A stretch of DNA of 64,000 nt from Corynebacterium kutscheri. GTDB taxonomy: Bacteria > Actinomycetota > Actinomycetes > Mycobacteriales > Mycobacteriaceae. The stretch covers positions 1,674,001 through 1,738,000 of the forward strand of contig NZ_CP011312.1 in NCBI RefSeq assembly GCF_000980835.1, in the 5' to 3' direction. Each line of letters starts with the position of its first letter. Within the stretch, counting starts at the first letter, position 1. The notes beneath the pieces are model-generated. The model saw only the letters and a program-made list of their open reading frames with translations. It was not told where the DNA came from and made no database searches. This document shows positions 34,960-45,222 of this stretch, in pieces. Made by a program: the position numbers and the translations under genes.

Positions 34960-35856
34960 GTGTCCATAAAGCCTGAACCTCACCGACGAACAGCCGATTC
35001 CCAATTTTACGGCATCCCGGCGTGGTCTTCTTTATCTATTCTGATCGCAGCCTTAGTTACTGGGGTGCTTTTAACCTTACAAACAGGGCTGCTGGGTTGG
35101 CCTTTCTTTACCTGTTTTATCGTTGCATCATTAGTAATCGCAATTATTACTGAACCACGCGGATTATTTATTTCTGTTGCTAGTATTCCGTTGTTCTATG
35201 GTATTTCTATTGTTGCTGCCGGCTATGTTTTAGTGCGGTCCACCGTGCCCGAAGGTGCTCCAACACAGCTCAGTCGCACCCAAATTATTACCTCATTATT
35301 CCCATTGACGCAGTATTTCCCACTGTTGTTATCAGTGACCATTGGTTGCGCGATTATCGCTTCTTTGCGAATCTTTTTACTGCGCCGACACAAATATCGT
35401 GCCTTGCAAAATAATGAGCAGCGCCGCCAGCGTGATCGAGCACGCGATATTTCTAACCGGCGTGCAGTATCCAAAGCGCGAGCCCAAACTCAACAAGGGC
35501 GCATTACTGTGCAGGAGCTCATGCGGCGAAATACCGAAAAACCACATGTCCCACGCACTACCTCGCTAAGTCGCGCCGAACGCGGACCACGTACCTATGC
35601 TCCAGTTTCTTCAAACACCAAGGCGCAAGAAGCTGCCGCAAAAATCGCCAACAGTGAAGCCACTAGCGTTCCTACCCAAAAAGCACCAACAAAAACTACT
35701 ATCGATGTAGCGCAAAATAGTCCAGAAGAAGCTTCCTCTGCAACGGTTAATTCTTCCCCAGCTGCTTCGCTAGCAGCAAAGTATGCGGCTTCGAAAAAGG
35801 CAGCCGAAGACAAAGCTGCCCGAAAAAATAGGTTTAACGACGACCTATATTCTTAA
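34960..35856 (+). CDS. Membrane protein with long charged tail (DUF6542-like)
   Basis: 298 aa. Four membrane helices (about 22-40, 45-62, 65-85 and 112-135) are followed by a 160-residue charged, Ala-rich tail (RQRDRARDIS, AAKYAASKKAAEDKAARK) that looks disordered or coiled. A similar gene neighbours ispH and xseA in corynebacteria. Function unknown. GTG start. Confidence 0.7.
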   Translation: MSIKPEPHRRTADSQFYGIPAWSSLSILIAALVTGVLLTLQTGLLGWPFFTCFIVASLVIAIITEPRGLFISVASIPLFYGISIVAAGYVLVRSTVPEGAPTQLSRTQIITSLFPLTQYFPLLLSVTIGCAIIASLRIFLLRRHKYRALQNNEQRRQRDRARDISNRRAVSKARAQTQQGRITVQELMRRNTEKPHVPRTTSLSRAERGPRTYAPVSSNTKAQEAAAKIANSEATSVPTQKAPTKTTIDVAQNSPEEASSATVNSSPAASLAAKYAASKKAAEDKAARKNRFNDDLYS

Positions 35857-35877
35857 TCGATACTCGTTTTATTACAA

Positions 35878-35924
35878 AACCCCAGGTAATTATCACACCA
35901 TTTTTGTGCATACTACCTGGGGTT
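35878..35924. terminator. Bidirectional terminator
   Basis: AACCCCAGGTA / TACCTGGGGTT forms an 11-bp stem with a 25-nt loop that contains a minor CACA/TGTG stem. It lies between the convergent DUF6542-like gene and ispH. Confidence 0.75.
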
Positions 35925-35939
35925 GTTCATTATAAAAAT

Positions 35940-36935
35940 TTAGGTTCGCGCGGGACGTAGATCACGAGGAAGCGCAAAGGTAATTTTTTCGGCGGCGGTA
36001 AGCACCTCAGATACATCGGTGTAGCCGTATTCGGCAAGCAACGCTACTACTTCGCGCACAAGAATCTCTGGGACGGAAGCACCAGAGGTAACACCAACAG
36101 TAGTCACACCATCAAACCATGCTGGATCAATTTGGTGTGCATAATCCACCAAATAAGAAGCCTCGGCACCACTTTGTAAAGCAACTTCTACCAAACGCTT
36201 AGAATTTGAGGAATTCTGCGAACCCACCACAATAACTAACTGTGCTTGGGTAGCAATAGCTTTAACGGCTACTTGGCGATTTTGAGTGGCATAACAAATA
36301 TCGTCGCTAGGTGGATCTTGAAGATGCGGATACTTTTCGTGCAGCTTAGTTACGATATCCATGGTCTCATCGACGCTCAAAGTAGTCTGAGATAACCAAA
36401 TGAGTTTCTCGTTAGCTAAAAATTCTGGCAACGCATCTACCCCGTGCACGCCATCGACCAAATGGGTAACCTCAGGGGCTTCACCAGCGGTGCCTTCCAC
36501 TTCTTCATGGCCTTCATGACCAACCAGAAGAATATGATAGCCATCGCGAGCAAAACGCTTAACCTCATTATGTACCTTAGTCACCAGCGGACAGGTGGCA
36601 TCTAAAGTTTTTAAACTCAATTGCTGTGCTTCTGCATGCACAGCGGGGCTGACCCCATGCGCCGAAAATACCAAATGTGCATTTTCTGGAGCTTCAAATG
36701 TCTCATCAACGAAAATTGCACCTTTTTTGGCTAAGGTATCGACAACATAGCGATTGTGCACAATCTCTTTGCGCACATAAACCGGTGCCCCATATTTTTC
36801 CAAAGCTTTTTCCACCGTCTCTACTGCACGGTCTACGCCTGCACAATAGCCGCGTGGGGCTGCGAGCAGGACTTTTTTGCTATCGGCAGAAGCGCCGGTA
36901 TCAGTGTCTTTCGACATTTCAGAAGGTGCAGTCAT
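35940..36935 (-). CDS. ispH: 4-hydroxy-3-methylbut-2-enyl diphosphate reductase
   Basis: IspH (LytB) is the [4Fe-4S] enzyme for the last step of the MEP isoprenoid pathway, giving IPP and DMAPP. The three cluster cysteines are in [22 protein letters not shown] and [11 protein letters not shown], and the AHGVSP motif holds the substrate histidine. The ATG at 36935 is better spaced from TAGGAT than the ATG at 36941. Divergent from xseA. Confidence 0.94.
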   Translation of the reverse strand: MTAPSEMSKDTDTGASADSKKVLLAAPRGYCAGVDRAVETVEKALEKYGAPVYVRKEIVHNRYVVDTLAKKGAIFVDETFEAPENAHLVFSAHGVSPAVHAEAQQLSLKTLDATCPLVTKVHNEVKRFARDGYHILLVGHEGHEEVEGTAGEAPEVTHLVDGVHGVDALPEFLANEKLIWLSQTTLSVDETMDIVTKLHEKYPHLQDPPSDDICYATQNRQVAVKAIATQAQLVIVVGSQNSSNSKRLVEVALQSGAEASYLVDYAHQIDPAWFDGVTTVGVTSGASVPEILVREVVALLAEYGYTDVSEVLTAAEKITFALPRDLRPART

Positions 36936-37059
36936 GTTCACAATCCTAATCTAGATCACTTTCAAAGAGGCAATACTAGGTGCTTCCTGGGTGCCACGGC
37001 AAACATGTCCTGGCTTACCTGTACGCTATGAAGCGATACGAACAAAGAGGTGAACTCGC

Positions 37060-38301
37060 ATGACTAAAGCAATTAATACTCCCGAGACCGCCCAACCGGT
37101 GCACGAGGTCAATGCGCAAATTAAATCTTGGATTGAACGAATGGGTTTTATTTGGGTAGAAGGCCAAATTACCCAAGTCAATATCAAGCCCACCTGGAAA
37201 CTGAGCTACCTCACACTACGTGATCCTGAGGTGGAGGCTAGTGTTAATATCACCTGTTCTACCTCGCTGATTAATTCTTTGCCCCACATCCCTAAAGATG
37301 GTGATCGCGTTGTTGTCTGCGGTAAGCCAGCTTTTTATGCCAACCGTGGTTCCTTTTCTTTGTGGGTGACCGATATCCGTCCGGTTGGCATCGGTGAGTT
37401 ACTTGCCCGCATCGAACAATTACGTCATAGCTTAGCTTCCGAAGGGCTTTTCGACGTCTCCCGTAAAAAACCACTCCCCTTTTTGCCTCGCGCTATTGGT
37501 CTTATTACTGGCCGAGGCTCAGCAGCTGAACGTGACGTACTCAGTGTGGCGAAAGATCGCTGGCCAGAAGTACAATTTGTGGTTGAAAATACCGCAGTAC
37601 AAGGCGCAACTGCTGTTCCAGAAATAATAACTGCGTTAGAAAAGCTCGATGCTCACCCTAATGTTGATGTCATCATTATTGCCCGTGGTGGTGGTTCAGT
37701 TGAAGATCTCTTACCTTTTTCTGAAGAAGCTCTCCAACGTGCAGTTGCGGCAGCTCACACGCCCGTTGTCTCTGCTATTGGCCATGAACCAGATACGCCA
37801 ATTTTAGATAATGTTGCCGATCTTCGAGCCGCAACTCCCACCGATGCAGCAAAACGAGTTGTGCCCAATGTGGCCGCAGAACGAGAGTTTCTTGTTGAAC
37901 AACGACTCCGCGCCGCCCAAGCATTGCGTGGTTGGGTAGCTCGAGAGCATATGAATCTTTCAGCATTACGCTCTAGGCCAGTTCTTCACTCCCCGCTTTC
38001 AATAGTAACTACCCAACAAGAAAATCTGACTAATTTACGTAATCAATTCCGTCGGGCAATGCATACGACAATAAGCGCGGAAATCTCTTTGGTCGAAAGT
38101 TTACGTAAACAAATCTCAGCGCTTGGTCCAGCAGCAACCTTGGCACGAGGTTATGCCGTGGTACAAGTACTTCCGCGTGATCATAGTCCGGCCGAAATAG
38201 TAACCAGTATTAATCAGGCTCCACCTGGAAGTCAGTTACGTATTCGAGTAGCCGATGGTTCTATTGTTGCTGCTGGTATGCAAACCATAGCCACAGATTG
38301 A
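37060..38301 (+). CDS. xseA: Exodeoxyribonuclease VII large subunit
   Basis: 413 aa. An OB-fold N domain (INVKPTW-like [14 protein letters not shown]) precedes the catalytic domain with [26 protein letters not shown] and [12 protein letters not shown], then a coiled-coil region and the ARGYAVVQ C-terminal segment. With XseB it degrades single-stranded DNA. GAGGTGA precedes the ATG. One perfect dispersed 11-mer copy is inside (37446-37456). Confidence 0.94.
   Translation: MTKAINTPETAQPVHEVNAQIKSWIERMGFIWVEGQITQVNIKPTWKLSYLTLRDPEVEASVNITCSTSLINSLPHIPKDGDRVVVCGKPAFYANRGSFSLWVTDIRPVGIGELLARIEQLRHSLASEGLFDVSRKKPLPFLPRAIGLITGRGSAAERDVLSVAKDRWPEVQFVVENTAVQGATAVPEIITALEKLDAHPNVDVIIIARGGGSVEDLLPFSEEALQRAVAAAHTPVVSAIGHEPDTPILDNVADLRAATPTDAAKRVVPNVAAEREFLVEQRLRAAQALRGWVAREHMNLSALRSRPVLHSPLSIVTTQQENLTNLRNQFRRAMHTTISAEISLVESLRKQISALGPAATLARGYAVVQVLPRDHSPAEIVTSINQAPPGSQLRIRVADGSIVAAGMQTIATD
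37446..37456 (+). repeat. Dispersed 11-mer, copy 4
   Basis: Perfect copy inside xseA, sense. Confidence 0.85.
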
Positions 38302-38397
38302 TATTGAAGTATCGGTTTCTGCCAATCACTGATAGAGCCACGCATATTTGATCGCTATTTAGCTAATAAATAAATTCCAAAGACAAGGACAACAGCA

Positions 38398-38661
38398 ATG
38401 ACTACTCCTGCTAATAAACCCACCCTTACTGTTTTCACTCCACTAGAGGAACTCAGCTATGAACAAGCCCGTGCAGAACTGGTTGAGATTGTGCGCATTT
38501 TAGAGCTTGGCCAAATGAGTCTTGATGAATCTTTGCACTATTGGGAACGTGGTGAAGAGCTAGCTAAGCACTGCGAGAATTATCTTGCCGGAGCAACCAC
38601 ACGCATTGAAACTGTATTAAAGACCCAAGATAACAGCAATGATGAGGTTAGTCTTGATTAG
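38398..38661 (+). CDS. xseB: Exodeoxyribonuclease VII small subunit
   Basis: 87 aa with the conserved [18 protein letters not shown] and [20 protein letters not shown] helices that bundle on the XseA stalk. AAGGA lies 9 nt before the ATG. 96 nt after xseA, same direction. Confidence 0.93.
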   Translation: MTTPANKPTLTVFTPLEELSYEQARAELVEIVRILELGQMSLDESLHYWERGEELAKHCENYLAGATTRIETVLKTQDNSNDEVSLD

Positions 38662-38676
38662 TCTTCTGTCGGTTCA

Positions 38677-39249
38677 TTAACCTCGGCTGGGAATAGCGTC
38701 GGTAGCTAATGTCGTTTGGATAAGTTCATCGAATTGTTCATCTGTGGCTGCACCAGTAACTACCAGGCGCACATCGACAAGATCAATAATTCGAAGACTG
38801 CGCACCCCACGCTCGGTGGAACCATATACCGAAACAGTTTTTCCAGCTAGCTGGTAATCGCGTACAAAGCTACGTACATGTGTGTCATAACGCTCGGCAA
38901 GTTCATCACTGGGCGCAGCTGTTTGCACCAACTGTAAATAGCTATCGTTACCGATAACCCAACCAACAACTGATGCACTCTGCCCAGCAACTACCGCCCG
39001 ACGCGCAGAATTGGTCAACCACTGCGTAGGCATCTGTGGATAGCGAACTGGAAAAGGCTGAGTGCGCGCTTCTAACGTCAAAAAAGTCTGAGCCTCAACT
39101 TCTTGTACCTGGGCGTTTTCTGGTGTTCCCCGATCAAAACTACACACACCAGTAAATGCCACAGAAACAGCCATGACAGCCACAATAACCAGGACAGAAT
39201 AAATCATGTCCCGACCATCCTCGAAGATTTTTGGTTTCGCTTCAGCCAC
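38677..39249 (-). CDS. DUF4245 membrane-anchored protein
   Basis: About 190 aa: a short cytoplasmic stretch (AEAKPKIFEDGRDM), one membrane helix (about 16-35) and an extracytoplasmic domain with PFPVRYPQMPTQW. The GTG start at 39249 follows AGG and gives the family's N terminus. DUF4245 genes lie between xseB and glpX in many actinobacteria (Rv1100 next to glpX). Function unknown. Confidence 0.82.
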   Translation of the reverse strand: MAEAKPKIFEDGRDMIYSVLVIVAVMAVSVAFTGVCSFDRGTPENAQVQEVEAQTFLTLEARTQPFPVRYPQMPTQWLTNSARRAVVAGQSASVVGWVIGNDSYLQLVQTAAPSDELAERYDTHVRSFVRDYQLAGKTVSVYGSTERGVRSLRIIDLVDVRLVVTGAATDEQFDELIQTTLATDAIPSRG

Positions 39250-39599
39250 GCAACCTAGTATGTCATGTTCTTGAATGATCAAATGTATTCCCACAGTGTA
39301 TGGCCTTATGCCATAGATAAAAATGCCTCCCCCCATTCGCCTTCATTCCAAATAGACCACAAAGACCCCATGTTCGTAACACCGATCACACATTACCCCT
39401 GTTTAGGTGGATGTTTTCCCATGAAATAAACATTTTTTTGCAAGAATGTATGTCATCGCTCCGGGGTGGCGGTTACTTATCATTGAGCTATACGCCGTCA
39501 CTGTGTTTCTTTTTGTCGTTGACATTGTTTTTAACGCGGAGTGCAACTTAAAACATCACTACAGTGTCTTACCTATTGCCACCTAGGAGGCTTGCACTT
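39250..39599. other. Divergent intergenic region DUF4245 / glpX
   Basis: 350 bp without a gene. TTGACA at 39519 could be a -35 for glpX but no good -10 follows at normal spacing. AGGAGG at 39585 is the glpX ribosome site. No palindrome of note. Confidence 0.45.
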
Positions 39600-40613
39600 A
39601 TGTCCGCACTACATCCAGAGACTCCCGATCGTAACCTCGCCCTTGAATTAGTTCGCGTGACCGAAGCTGCCGCACTCGCTAGTGGACGTTGGGTTGGTCG
39701 CGGCCAAAAAAATGCGGGCGATGGTGCAGCGGTTAATGCAATGCGCAAGCTTATTAATTCTGTAGAGATGAACGGTGTGGTCGTTATTGGTGAAGGCGAA
39801 AAAGACGAAGCCCCTATGCTCTTTAATGGCGAAAAGGTAGGAACCGGACAAGGTGCAGAAGTCGATATCGCCGTTGATCCTATCGACGGAACCACTCTTA
39901 TGGCAGAAGGACGCCCCAATGCCATCTCGGTCCTTGCCGCCGCCGAGCGTGGTTCTATGTATGATCCTTCTGCGGTTTTCTATATGAAGAAAATTGCTGT
40001 AGGCCCAGAAGCTGCCGGAAAAGTAGATATCACCGCACCGGTGGCACATAATATTAAAGCCGTAGCCAAAGCTAAAGGTATCGCGACACATGATGTAACC
40101 GTGGTGGTACTTGATCGCCCGCGTCATAATGATCTCATTAAAGAAATTCGAGAGGCTGGGGCAAAGGTACGTTTTATCCGCGATGGTGATGTCGCTGGCG
40201 CAGTAGCTGCTGCTCAGGACTCCAACTCTGTGGATATGATGATGGGTATTGGTGGCACCCCGGAAGGAATTATTGCAGCCTGTGCCATGCGCTGTATGGG
40301 TGGTGAAATCCAAGGACTACTTGCTCCTACGGATGCGGCGGAGGCAGAAAAAGCACGCGCTGCCGGCCATGATCTTGACCGCGTTCTGTTGACCAATGAT
40401 CTAGTAGCTAGTGATAACTGCTTCTTTGTGGCTACCGGTGTTACCAATGGCGATATGTTGCGTGGAGTGTCGTATCGTAAAAATGGTGCGACCACGCGTT
40501 CATTAGTTATGCGTTCCAAATCAGGCACCGTGCGTTATATTGAATCACTACACAAACTAAGTAAGCTTCAGGAGTACTCCGTTGTAGATTACTCAGAGGC
40601 CGCCACATACTAG
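39600..40613 (+). CDS. glpX: Fructose-1,6-bisphosphatase class II
   Basis: 337 aa, gluconeogenesis. [12 protein letters not shown] carries metal ligands, with [10 protein letters not shown] and GIGGTPEGI motifs of GlpX. The ATG at 39600 follows AGGAGG with suitable spacing and gives [15 protein letters not shown], the usual start; an upstream in-frame ATG at 39564 is rejected. GlpX is the main FBPase of corynebacteria. Confidence 0.95.
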   Translation: MSALHPETPDRNLALELVRVTEAAALASGRWVGRGQKNAGDGAAVNAMRKLINSVEMNGVVVIGEGEKDEAPMLFNGEKVGTGQGAEVDIAVDPIDGTTLMAEGRPNAISVLAAAERGSMYDPSAVFYMKKIAVGPEAAGKVDITAPVAHNIKAVAKAKGIATHDVTVVVLDRPRHNDLIKEIREAGAKVRFIRDGDVAGAVAAAQDSNSVDMMMGIGGTPEGIIAACAMRCMGGEIQGLLAPTDAAEAEKARAAGHDLDRVLLTNDLVASDNCFFVATGVTNGDMLRGVSYRKNGATTRSLVMRSKSGTVRYIESLHKLSKLQEYSVVDYSEAATY

Positions 40614-40630
40614 ATATAGTACTTTTACTA

Positions 40631-40651
40631 ACCGCCATTTTCCGTGGCGGT
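40631..40651 (+). terminator. Terminator of glpX
   Basis: ACCGCCA / TGGCGGT stem with a 7-nt loop followed by CTTTCTATTTT. Confidence 0.85.
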
Positions 40652-40694
40652 CTTTCTATTTTCCGATGCTAGCTGGGCAAACACGTAATTTTTA

Positions 40695-40705
40695 CGTCGA
40701 AAAGC
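40695..40705 (-). repeat. Dispersed 11-mer, copy 5
   Basis: Perfect copy in the glpX-fumC intergenic region, 44 bp after the glpX terminator. Confidence 0.85.
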
Positions 40706-40739
40706 ACCCTTCCAGATGGGGGTGATTCACACCACCTAC

Positions 40740-40755
40740 TGTGATGCTATTCCAC
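40740..40755. promoter_or_regulatory. Weak GlxR-like site upstream of fumC
   Basis: TGTGA-N6-TCCAC matches 8 of 10 defined bases of the GlxR/CRP motif TGTGA-N6-TCACA. It lies about 155-170 bp upstream of fumC. Suggestive only. Confidence 0.25.
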
Positions 40756-40908
40756 CTAGGCCACATCAAGTGACTTTTTGGTACATACTGGTTGTCGGTG
40801 GAGTGTGTGCGTCTATGTTTTTCTAACCGGATGCATCAGCACTTCTAAATTTGAATTCACGTGTAAGTTTTTCTTACGCACCACAGACTAAAAAGGTGGA
40901 TTCCTTAA

Positions 40909-42306
40909 ATGACTGAGTACCGTATCGAACACGACACCATGGGTGAAGTGAAGGTTCCTGTAAATGCACTATGGCGTGCACAAACCCAACGCGCTATCGA
41001 GAATTTCCCAATTTCTGGCCGTGGTCTTGAGTCCGCCCAAATCCGAGCCATGGGTCTCCTTAAGGCTGCATGTGCACAGGTAAATAAGGATCGCGGTCTG
41101 CTTACCACTGAGCAAGCTGACGCGATTATTGCTGCGGCAAAGGAAGTCGCCGAGGGCAAACATGATGCTGAATTCCCTATCGACGTTTTCCAGACTGGTT
41201 CCGGAACTTCTTCGAATATGAACACCAACGAGGTTATTGCCTCTATTGCTAAAAACAACGGTGTTGATGTTCACCCTAATGATCATGTCAATATGGGTCA
41301 GTCTTCTAACGACACTTTCCCTACCGCAACCCATGTAGCTGCTACCGAAGCCGCAGTAAAAGACCTTATCCCAGGCCTTAAAGTACTGCAGGCTGCTTTA
41401 GCCAAAAAAGCTCAAGAATGGGAGCATGTGGTTAAGTCCGGTCGAACACACCTCATGGATGCTGTTCCAGTAACCCTCGGCCAGGAATTTTCTGGCTACG
41501 CCCGCCAGATCGAAGCTGGCATCGAGCGCATCGAAGCCACCTTGCCACGACTTGGTGAGCTACCTATTGGTGGCACTGCGGTAGGAACCGGTTTGAACAC
41601 ACCAGCTGACTTTGGCGAAAAAGTCACCGCTGAGCTGGTCAAGCTTACCGGTGTTTCCGAACTACGCGAATGTGTAAACCATTTTGAAGCGCAGGCTAAC
41701 CGCGATGGCTTGGTGGAATTCTCTGGGGCAATGCGCACCATTGCAGTATCGCTGACCAAGATCGCTAACGATATCCGGTGGATGGGCTCTGGCCCGCTAA
41801 CTGGCCTCGGTGAGATTCACTTGCCAGATCTCCAGCCAGGTTCCTCGATTATGCCAGGTAAGGTCAACCCAGTTCTTTGCGAAACTGCCACCCAGGTTGC
41901 GGCTCAGGTGGTAGGCAATGATGCTGCCGTTGCTTTTGGTGGCGCGCAAGGTGCCTTTGAACTGAATGTTTTCATTCCTATGATGGCACGCAATGTGCTT
42001 GAGTCTTCCCGGTTGCTAGCAAATACTGCTCGCGTTTTCGCTGAGCGCCTCGTTGATGGAATTGAGCCAAATGAGCAGCGCATGCGCACTTTAGCTGAAT
42101 CTTCACCTTCTATTGTTACCCCACTTAACTCGGCAATTGGTTATGAGAATGCCGCTAAGGTAGCTAAAACAGCGCTCAAAGAAGGCAAGACTATCCGCCA
42201 AACTGTTATCGATCTAGGTTTTGTTGATGGCGAAACCCTTACCGAAGAAGAACTCGATAAGCGCCTTGACGTCCTTGCCATGGCTAATACCGACCGCGAT
42301 AAATAA
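40909..42306 (+). CDS. fumC: Fumarate hydratase class II
   Basis: 465 aa, TCA-cycle fumarase of the fumarase/aspartase superfamily. The signature [11 protein letters not shown] and [14 protein letters not shown] are present, as is [12 protein letters not shown] (the [13 protein letters not shown] segment). Fumarase and aspartase are told apart by details I cannot test, but context (glpX) and FumC-like N terminus favour fumarase. AAAGGTGG ribosome site. Confidence 0.94.
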   Translation: MTEYRIEHDTMGEVKVPVNALWRAQTQRAIENFPISGRGLESAQIRAMGLLKAACAQVNKDRGLLTTEQADAIIAAAKEVAEGKHDAEFPIDVFQTGSGTSSNMNTNEVIASIAKNNGVDVHPNDHVNMGQSSNDTFPTATHVAATEAAVKDLIPGLKVLQAALAKKAQEWEHVVKSGRTHLMDAVPVTLGQEFSGYARQIEAGIERIEATLPRLGELPIGGTAVGTGLNTPADFGEKVTAELVKLTGVSELRECVNHFEAQANRDGLVEFSGAMRTIAVSLTKIANDIRWMGSGPLTGLGEIHLPDLQPGSSIMPGKVNPVLCETATQVAAQVVGNDAAVAFGGAQGAFELNVFIPMMARNVLESSRLLANTARVFAERLVDGIEPNEQRMRTLAESSPSIVTPLNSAIGYENAAKVAKTALKEGKTIRQTVIDLGFVDGETLTEEELDKRLDVLAMANTDRDK

Positions 42307-42346
42307 ACATCGCTGTAACCACGATTGATTAATTTTTCGCCCACTT

Positions 42347-42372
42347 CCGGGTGCCTTTGTTAAGGTGCCCGG
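42347..42372 (+). terminator. Terminator of fumC
   Basis: CCGGGTGCCTT / AAGGTGCCCGG forms an 11-bp stem with two G-U pairs and a 4-nt loop, then TTGTGTGTTTTATTTT. A perfect 11-mer copy lies 24 nt further (42397-42407). Confidence 0.85.
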
Positions 42373-42396
42373 TTGTGTGTTTTATTTTCTAAAAAA

Positions 42397-42407
42397 GCTT
42401 TTCGACG
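42397..42407 (+). repeat. Dispersed 11-mer, copy 6
   Basis: Perfect copy 24 bp after the fumC terminator; with copy 5 it flanks fumC in opposite orientation. Confidence 0.85.
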
Positions 42408-42618
42408 TTTTTATTTCGCCTCGTGTTACCTAATTCAAAGCACTAAAAGAATTGCTCAAAGCTAACTCTCAATACTTTTGCGACTTTTGTGCAGCATCAC
42501 AATACTCTTCGCTTAATCGAATATATTTTAATATCACCGGTAAATAAGCTAGTCAGTATTTCCTGGCTTGTTCTATAAAGCTTATAAATTACTCGTGAAC
42601 TAGGAGCGCTTAAAAGCG

Positions 42619-42945
42619 CTAACCGGGTCTGCACCATAATAATGTGAGCATGTACGCTAATCCCTCATGACGTATATAAGCCTCTGGATGTAAATGTGTA
42701 CCACTAGCCCAGCTTGATCCGGTATGTGAAAAACACTCGCACAAAGTATTGCACAAAATCTCTAACTTTTCCCTGATAAGGCTTCCTTTAATTGTTGTGA
42801 GGGTAGGTATTTGACCGCACATAATGCGATTTTTATCTTCGCAACAGCAACAGAAGCAGTGGAAATGACCTCCGTCGAACACCTTAACCTCACGCAAGCA
42901 ATGATTTACCTCACTCAAATAAGTATGTCTCAACACATTTACCAT
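42619..42945 (-). CDS. Doubtful cysteine-rich small ORF
   Basis: An open frame of 108 codons starting ATG, with a cysteine cluster HFHCFCCCCED and further CGQI, ILCNTLCE. The cluster is vaguely like a metal-binding protein, but no family is recognised and no ribosome site is convincing. It is divergent from the NRAMP-like gene, a place where a regulator would be expected. It may be spurious. Confidence 0.25.
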   Translation of the reverse strand: MVNVLRHTYLSEVNHCLREVKVFDGGHFHCFCCCCEDKNRIMCGQIPTLTTIKGSLIREKLEILCNTLCECFSHTGSSWASGTHLHPEAYIRHEGLAYMLTLLWCRPG

Positions 42946-43069
42946 CTATTGTGCACTACAACACTATATGTATAATCTTGGTGTTGGGTCACATAATTGT
43001 TCAACAATTTTAATCCCAGTTAAAGCTCATCCGTTTTACACACCCATATACATAAAGAGGTTGATCTGC

Positions 43070-44332
43070 ATGTCTGATTCTCAACCGCCGCAAACCAATA
43101 GAACCCCCGCCCCTACACTTGCTCAAGCTACTGCAACCGCTACCGGACGTAGTGCCCTTATGGGAGCCATTTTTCTTATGGCTACCTCGGCAATTGGACC
43201 CGGCTTTCTTACCCAAACGGCAACCTTTACCAGCCAACTAGGTGCAGCCTTTGCCTTTGCCATTATGATCTCGATCATTATTGATATTGCTGTGCAACTT
43301 AATGTTTGGCGCGTTATCGGTATCTCTGGAATGCGAGCACAAGAGCTTGGCAATGCGGTTCTTCCCGGATTAGGGTGGCTACTTTCCGTATTCATTGCAA
43401 TCGGTGGATTGGTTTTTAATATCGGAAATATTGCCGGCGGCGGGCTCGGACTGGATGCACTTATGGGGTTAAACACGACCCTTGGCGGTGTTATTACGGC
43501 AGGAATTGCCATCACTATCTTCTTGTTTAAACGCCTTGGTACTGGCTTAGACAAAATCCTGGTTGTTCTTGGTCTCGCCATGATGCTACTTACTGTGTAC
43601 GTCGCAATAGTTTCTAAACCGCCAGTTGGCCAGGCTCTAAGGCAAACTGTTTTCCCCGATACCATTAATTGGGTTACTATCACCACGCTGGTTGGTGGCA
43701 CTGTCGGTGGCTATATCACTTATGCCGGTGCACACCGTATGCTTGATTCTGGCCAAACTGGTGTAGACAAGATAAAAACAGTGAGCCAATCTTCAGTTAC
43801 CGGCATTCTACTTACTGGCATTATGCGCATAGCACTATTTTTAGCCGTCCTTGGTGTGGTTACTGGCGGTGTTGTGCTTGATACTAACGGTAATCCTGCC
43901 GCACAAGCTTTTCACGCTGCAGCAGGCGAATTAGGTCTACGCTTTTTTGGTGTCGTATTGTGGGCAGCATCATTAAGCTCGGTTATTGGCGCTAGCTATA
44001 CTTCAGCAACCTTCTTAATTCCAAATAAAGAAGAAAAAACTAGCCTACAAAACTGGATAACCATTGCTTTTATCCTTATTTCTTGCACTGCTTTTGTATG
44101 GTTAGGTACAGCACCAACCAAACTATTAGTCTTTGCTGGCGCATTTAATGGGCTGGTGCTTCCTATTGGTTTTAGCCTAATGATCTACATTGCCGCATTC
44201 TGTTGTCAAGATTTGCTCAAAGGCTATCGCTATCCCAAGTGGCTTATTGCTATTGGTGTACTAGCAATGATTATGGCTTGGTTGTTAGCCTGGCGCAGTT
44301 TTGAAGGGGTCTTTGCGTTACTTGGTAACTAA
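43070..44332 (+). CDS. NRAMP-related transporter linked to 5-oxoprolinase (YcsG-like)
   Basis: About 420 aa with 11 membrane helices. Helix 1 has TSAIGPGFLTQTATF, in the place of the NRAMP DPGN motif; this lacks the metal-binding Asp and Asn, so metal transport is doubtful. Similar proteins (YcsG in Bacillus) neighbour pxpABC genes and probably import 5-oxoproline or a relative, by inference. The ATG at 43070 follows GAGG; the frame is open 102 nt further upstream but that part is not family sequence. Confidence 0.8.
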   Translation: MSDSQPPQTNRTPAPTLAQATATATGRSALMGAIFLMATSAIGPGFLTQTATFTSQLGAAFAFAIMISIIIDIAVQLNVWRVIGISGMRAQELGNAVLPGLGWLLSVFIAIGGLVFNIGNIAGGGLGLDALMGLNTTLGGVITAGIAITIFLFKRLGTGLDKILVVLGLAMMLLTVYVAIVSKPPVGQALRQTVFPDTINWVTITTLVGGTVGGYITYAGAHRMLDSGQTGVDKIKTVSQSSVTGILLTGIMRIALFLAVLGVVTGGVVLDTNGNPAAQAFHAAAGELGLRFFGVVLWAASLSSVIGASYTSATFLIPNKEEKTSLQNWITIAFILISCTAFVWLGTAPTKLLVFAGAFNGLVLPIGFSLMIYIAAFCCQDLLKGYRYPKWLIAIGVLAMIMAWLLAWRSFEGVFALLGN

Positions 44333-44466
44333 AAGTACCAGTTCATAACATGTGAAAGCTGTCTTCTTTTACTTTTCCCTCAAAAACAGCTCAGCCGTCT
44401 GAATCATTTTATTAGGTCCTGTCAGTTATTCTTTCCAACCTACCTCCGGTTATTTCTAGGATTGTT

Positions 44467-45222
44467 ATGTCTTTACATATTGACCTCAACGCAGATCTTG
44501 GCGAAAGCTTTGGTCATTACACCATCGGTTCCGATAAGCGCATGCTAGAACTTGTCTCCAGCGCAAACATTGCCTGTGGCTTTCATGCCGGTGATCCGCT
44601 AGTAGCGCTACACACTACTGCCCAGGCCGCCAAATATAATGTTCGTATTGGTGCACACCCCGGTTATCGCGATCTGGCAGGTTTTGGCCGTCGAGCAATG
44701 AACTACGATCAAGAAACCTTACGTGCAGAAATTATCTACCAAATAGGAGCACTGCAAGCAGCAGCTCAAGCTGCACATGCACGGGTAGAATATGTTAAAC
44801 CCCATGGGGCGTTGTACAACACAATTGCACATGATGAATACCAAGCGCACGCAGTTATCGAAGCAATACTTGCAGTAGATCCCACGCTAAAACTTATGGC
44901 GCTTGCCGGATCGCCCATTGTTCACTGGGCTCGCACAGCCGGATTATCGGTTATCCAAGAAGCATTTGCCGATCGTGCTTATACCGATCAAGCAACTTTA
45001 GTACCGCGTTCCCAACCGGGCAGCGTACACCATGATCCTAATATTGCTGCTGCCCAAGCGCTTGCTTTTGCACGTAACGAAGAAATCACCACGATCACTG
45101 GGAAGAAAATTACCATTGAGGCTGATTCAATTTGTGTCCATGGTGATAATGAAGCAGCACTTACGCTGGTACAACATATAATTACTACCCTTGATCACCA
45201 CGATATCGCTATTCGTCCATGA
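44467..45222 (+). CDS. pxpA: 5-oxoprolinase subunit A
   Basis: 251 aa LamB/YcsF family. It starts with IDLNADLGESFG and contains SSANIACGFHAGDP and VKPHGALYN. With PxpB and PxpC it forms the ATP-dependent bacterial 5-oxoprolinase that returns 5-oxoproline to glutamate. AGGATTG precedes the ATG; the stop overlaps pxpB (ATGA). Confidence 0.95.
   Translation: MSLHIDLNADLGESFGHYTIGSDKRMLELVSSANIACGFHAGDPLVALHTTAQAAKYNVRIGAHPGYRDLAGFGRRAMNYDQETLRAEIIYQIGALQAAAQAAHARVEYVKPHGALYNTIAHDEYQAHAVIEAILAVDPTLKLMALAGSPIVHWARTAGLSVIQEAFADRAYTDQATLVPRSQPGSVHHDPNIAAAQALAFARNEEITTITGKKITIEADSICVHGDNEAALTLVQHIITTLDHHDIAIRP

Larger units (their letters stand above)
42307..42618. other. Intergenic region after fumC
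   Basis: Holds the fumC terminator and one dispersed 11-mer copy; the remainder is AT-rich without recognisable signal. Confidence 0.5.

Noticed and set aside
39648..40313. Long minus-strand frame opposite glpX
   Set aside because: Shadow of glpX; His-rich low-complexity product, no start signal.
43123..43701. Minus-strand frame opposite the NRAMP-like gene
   Set aside because: Shadow; same reason as the frame opposite metP.
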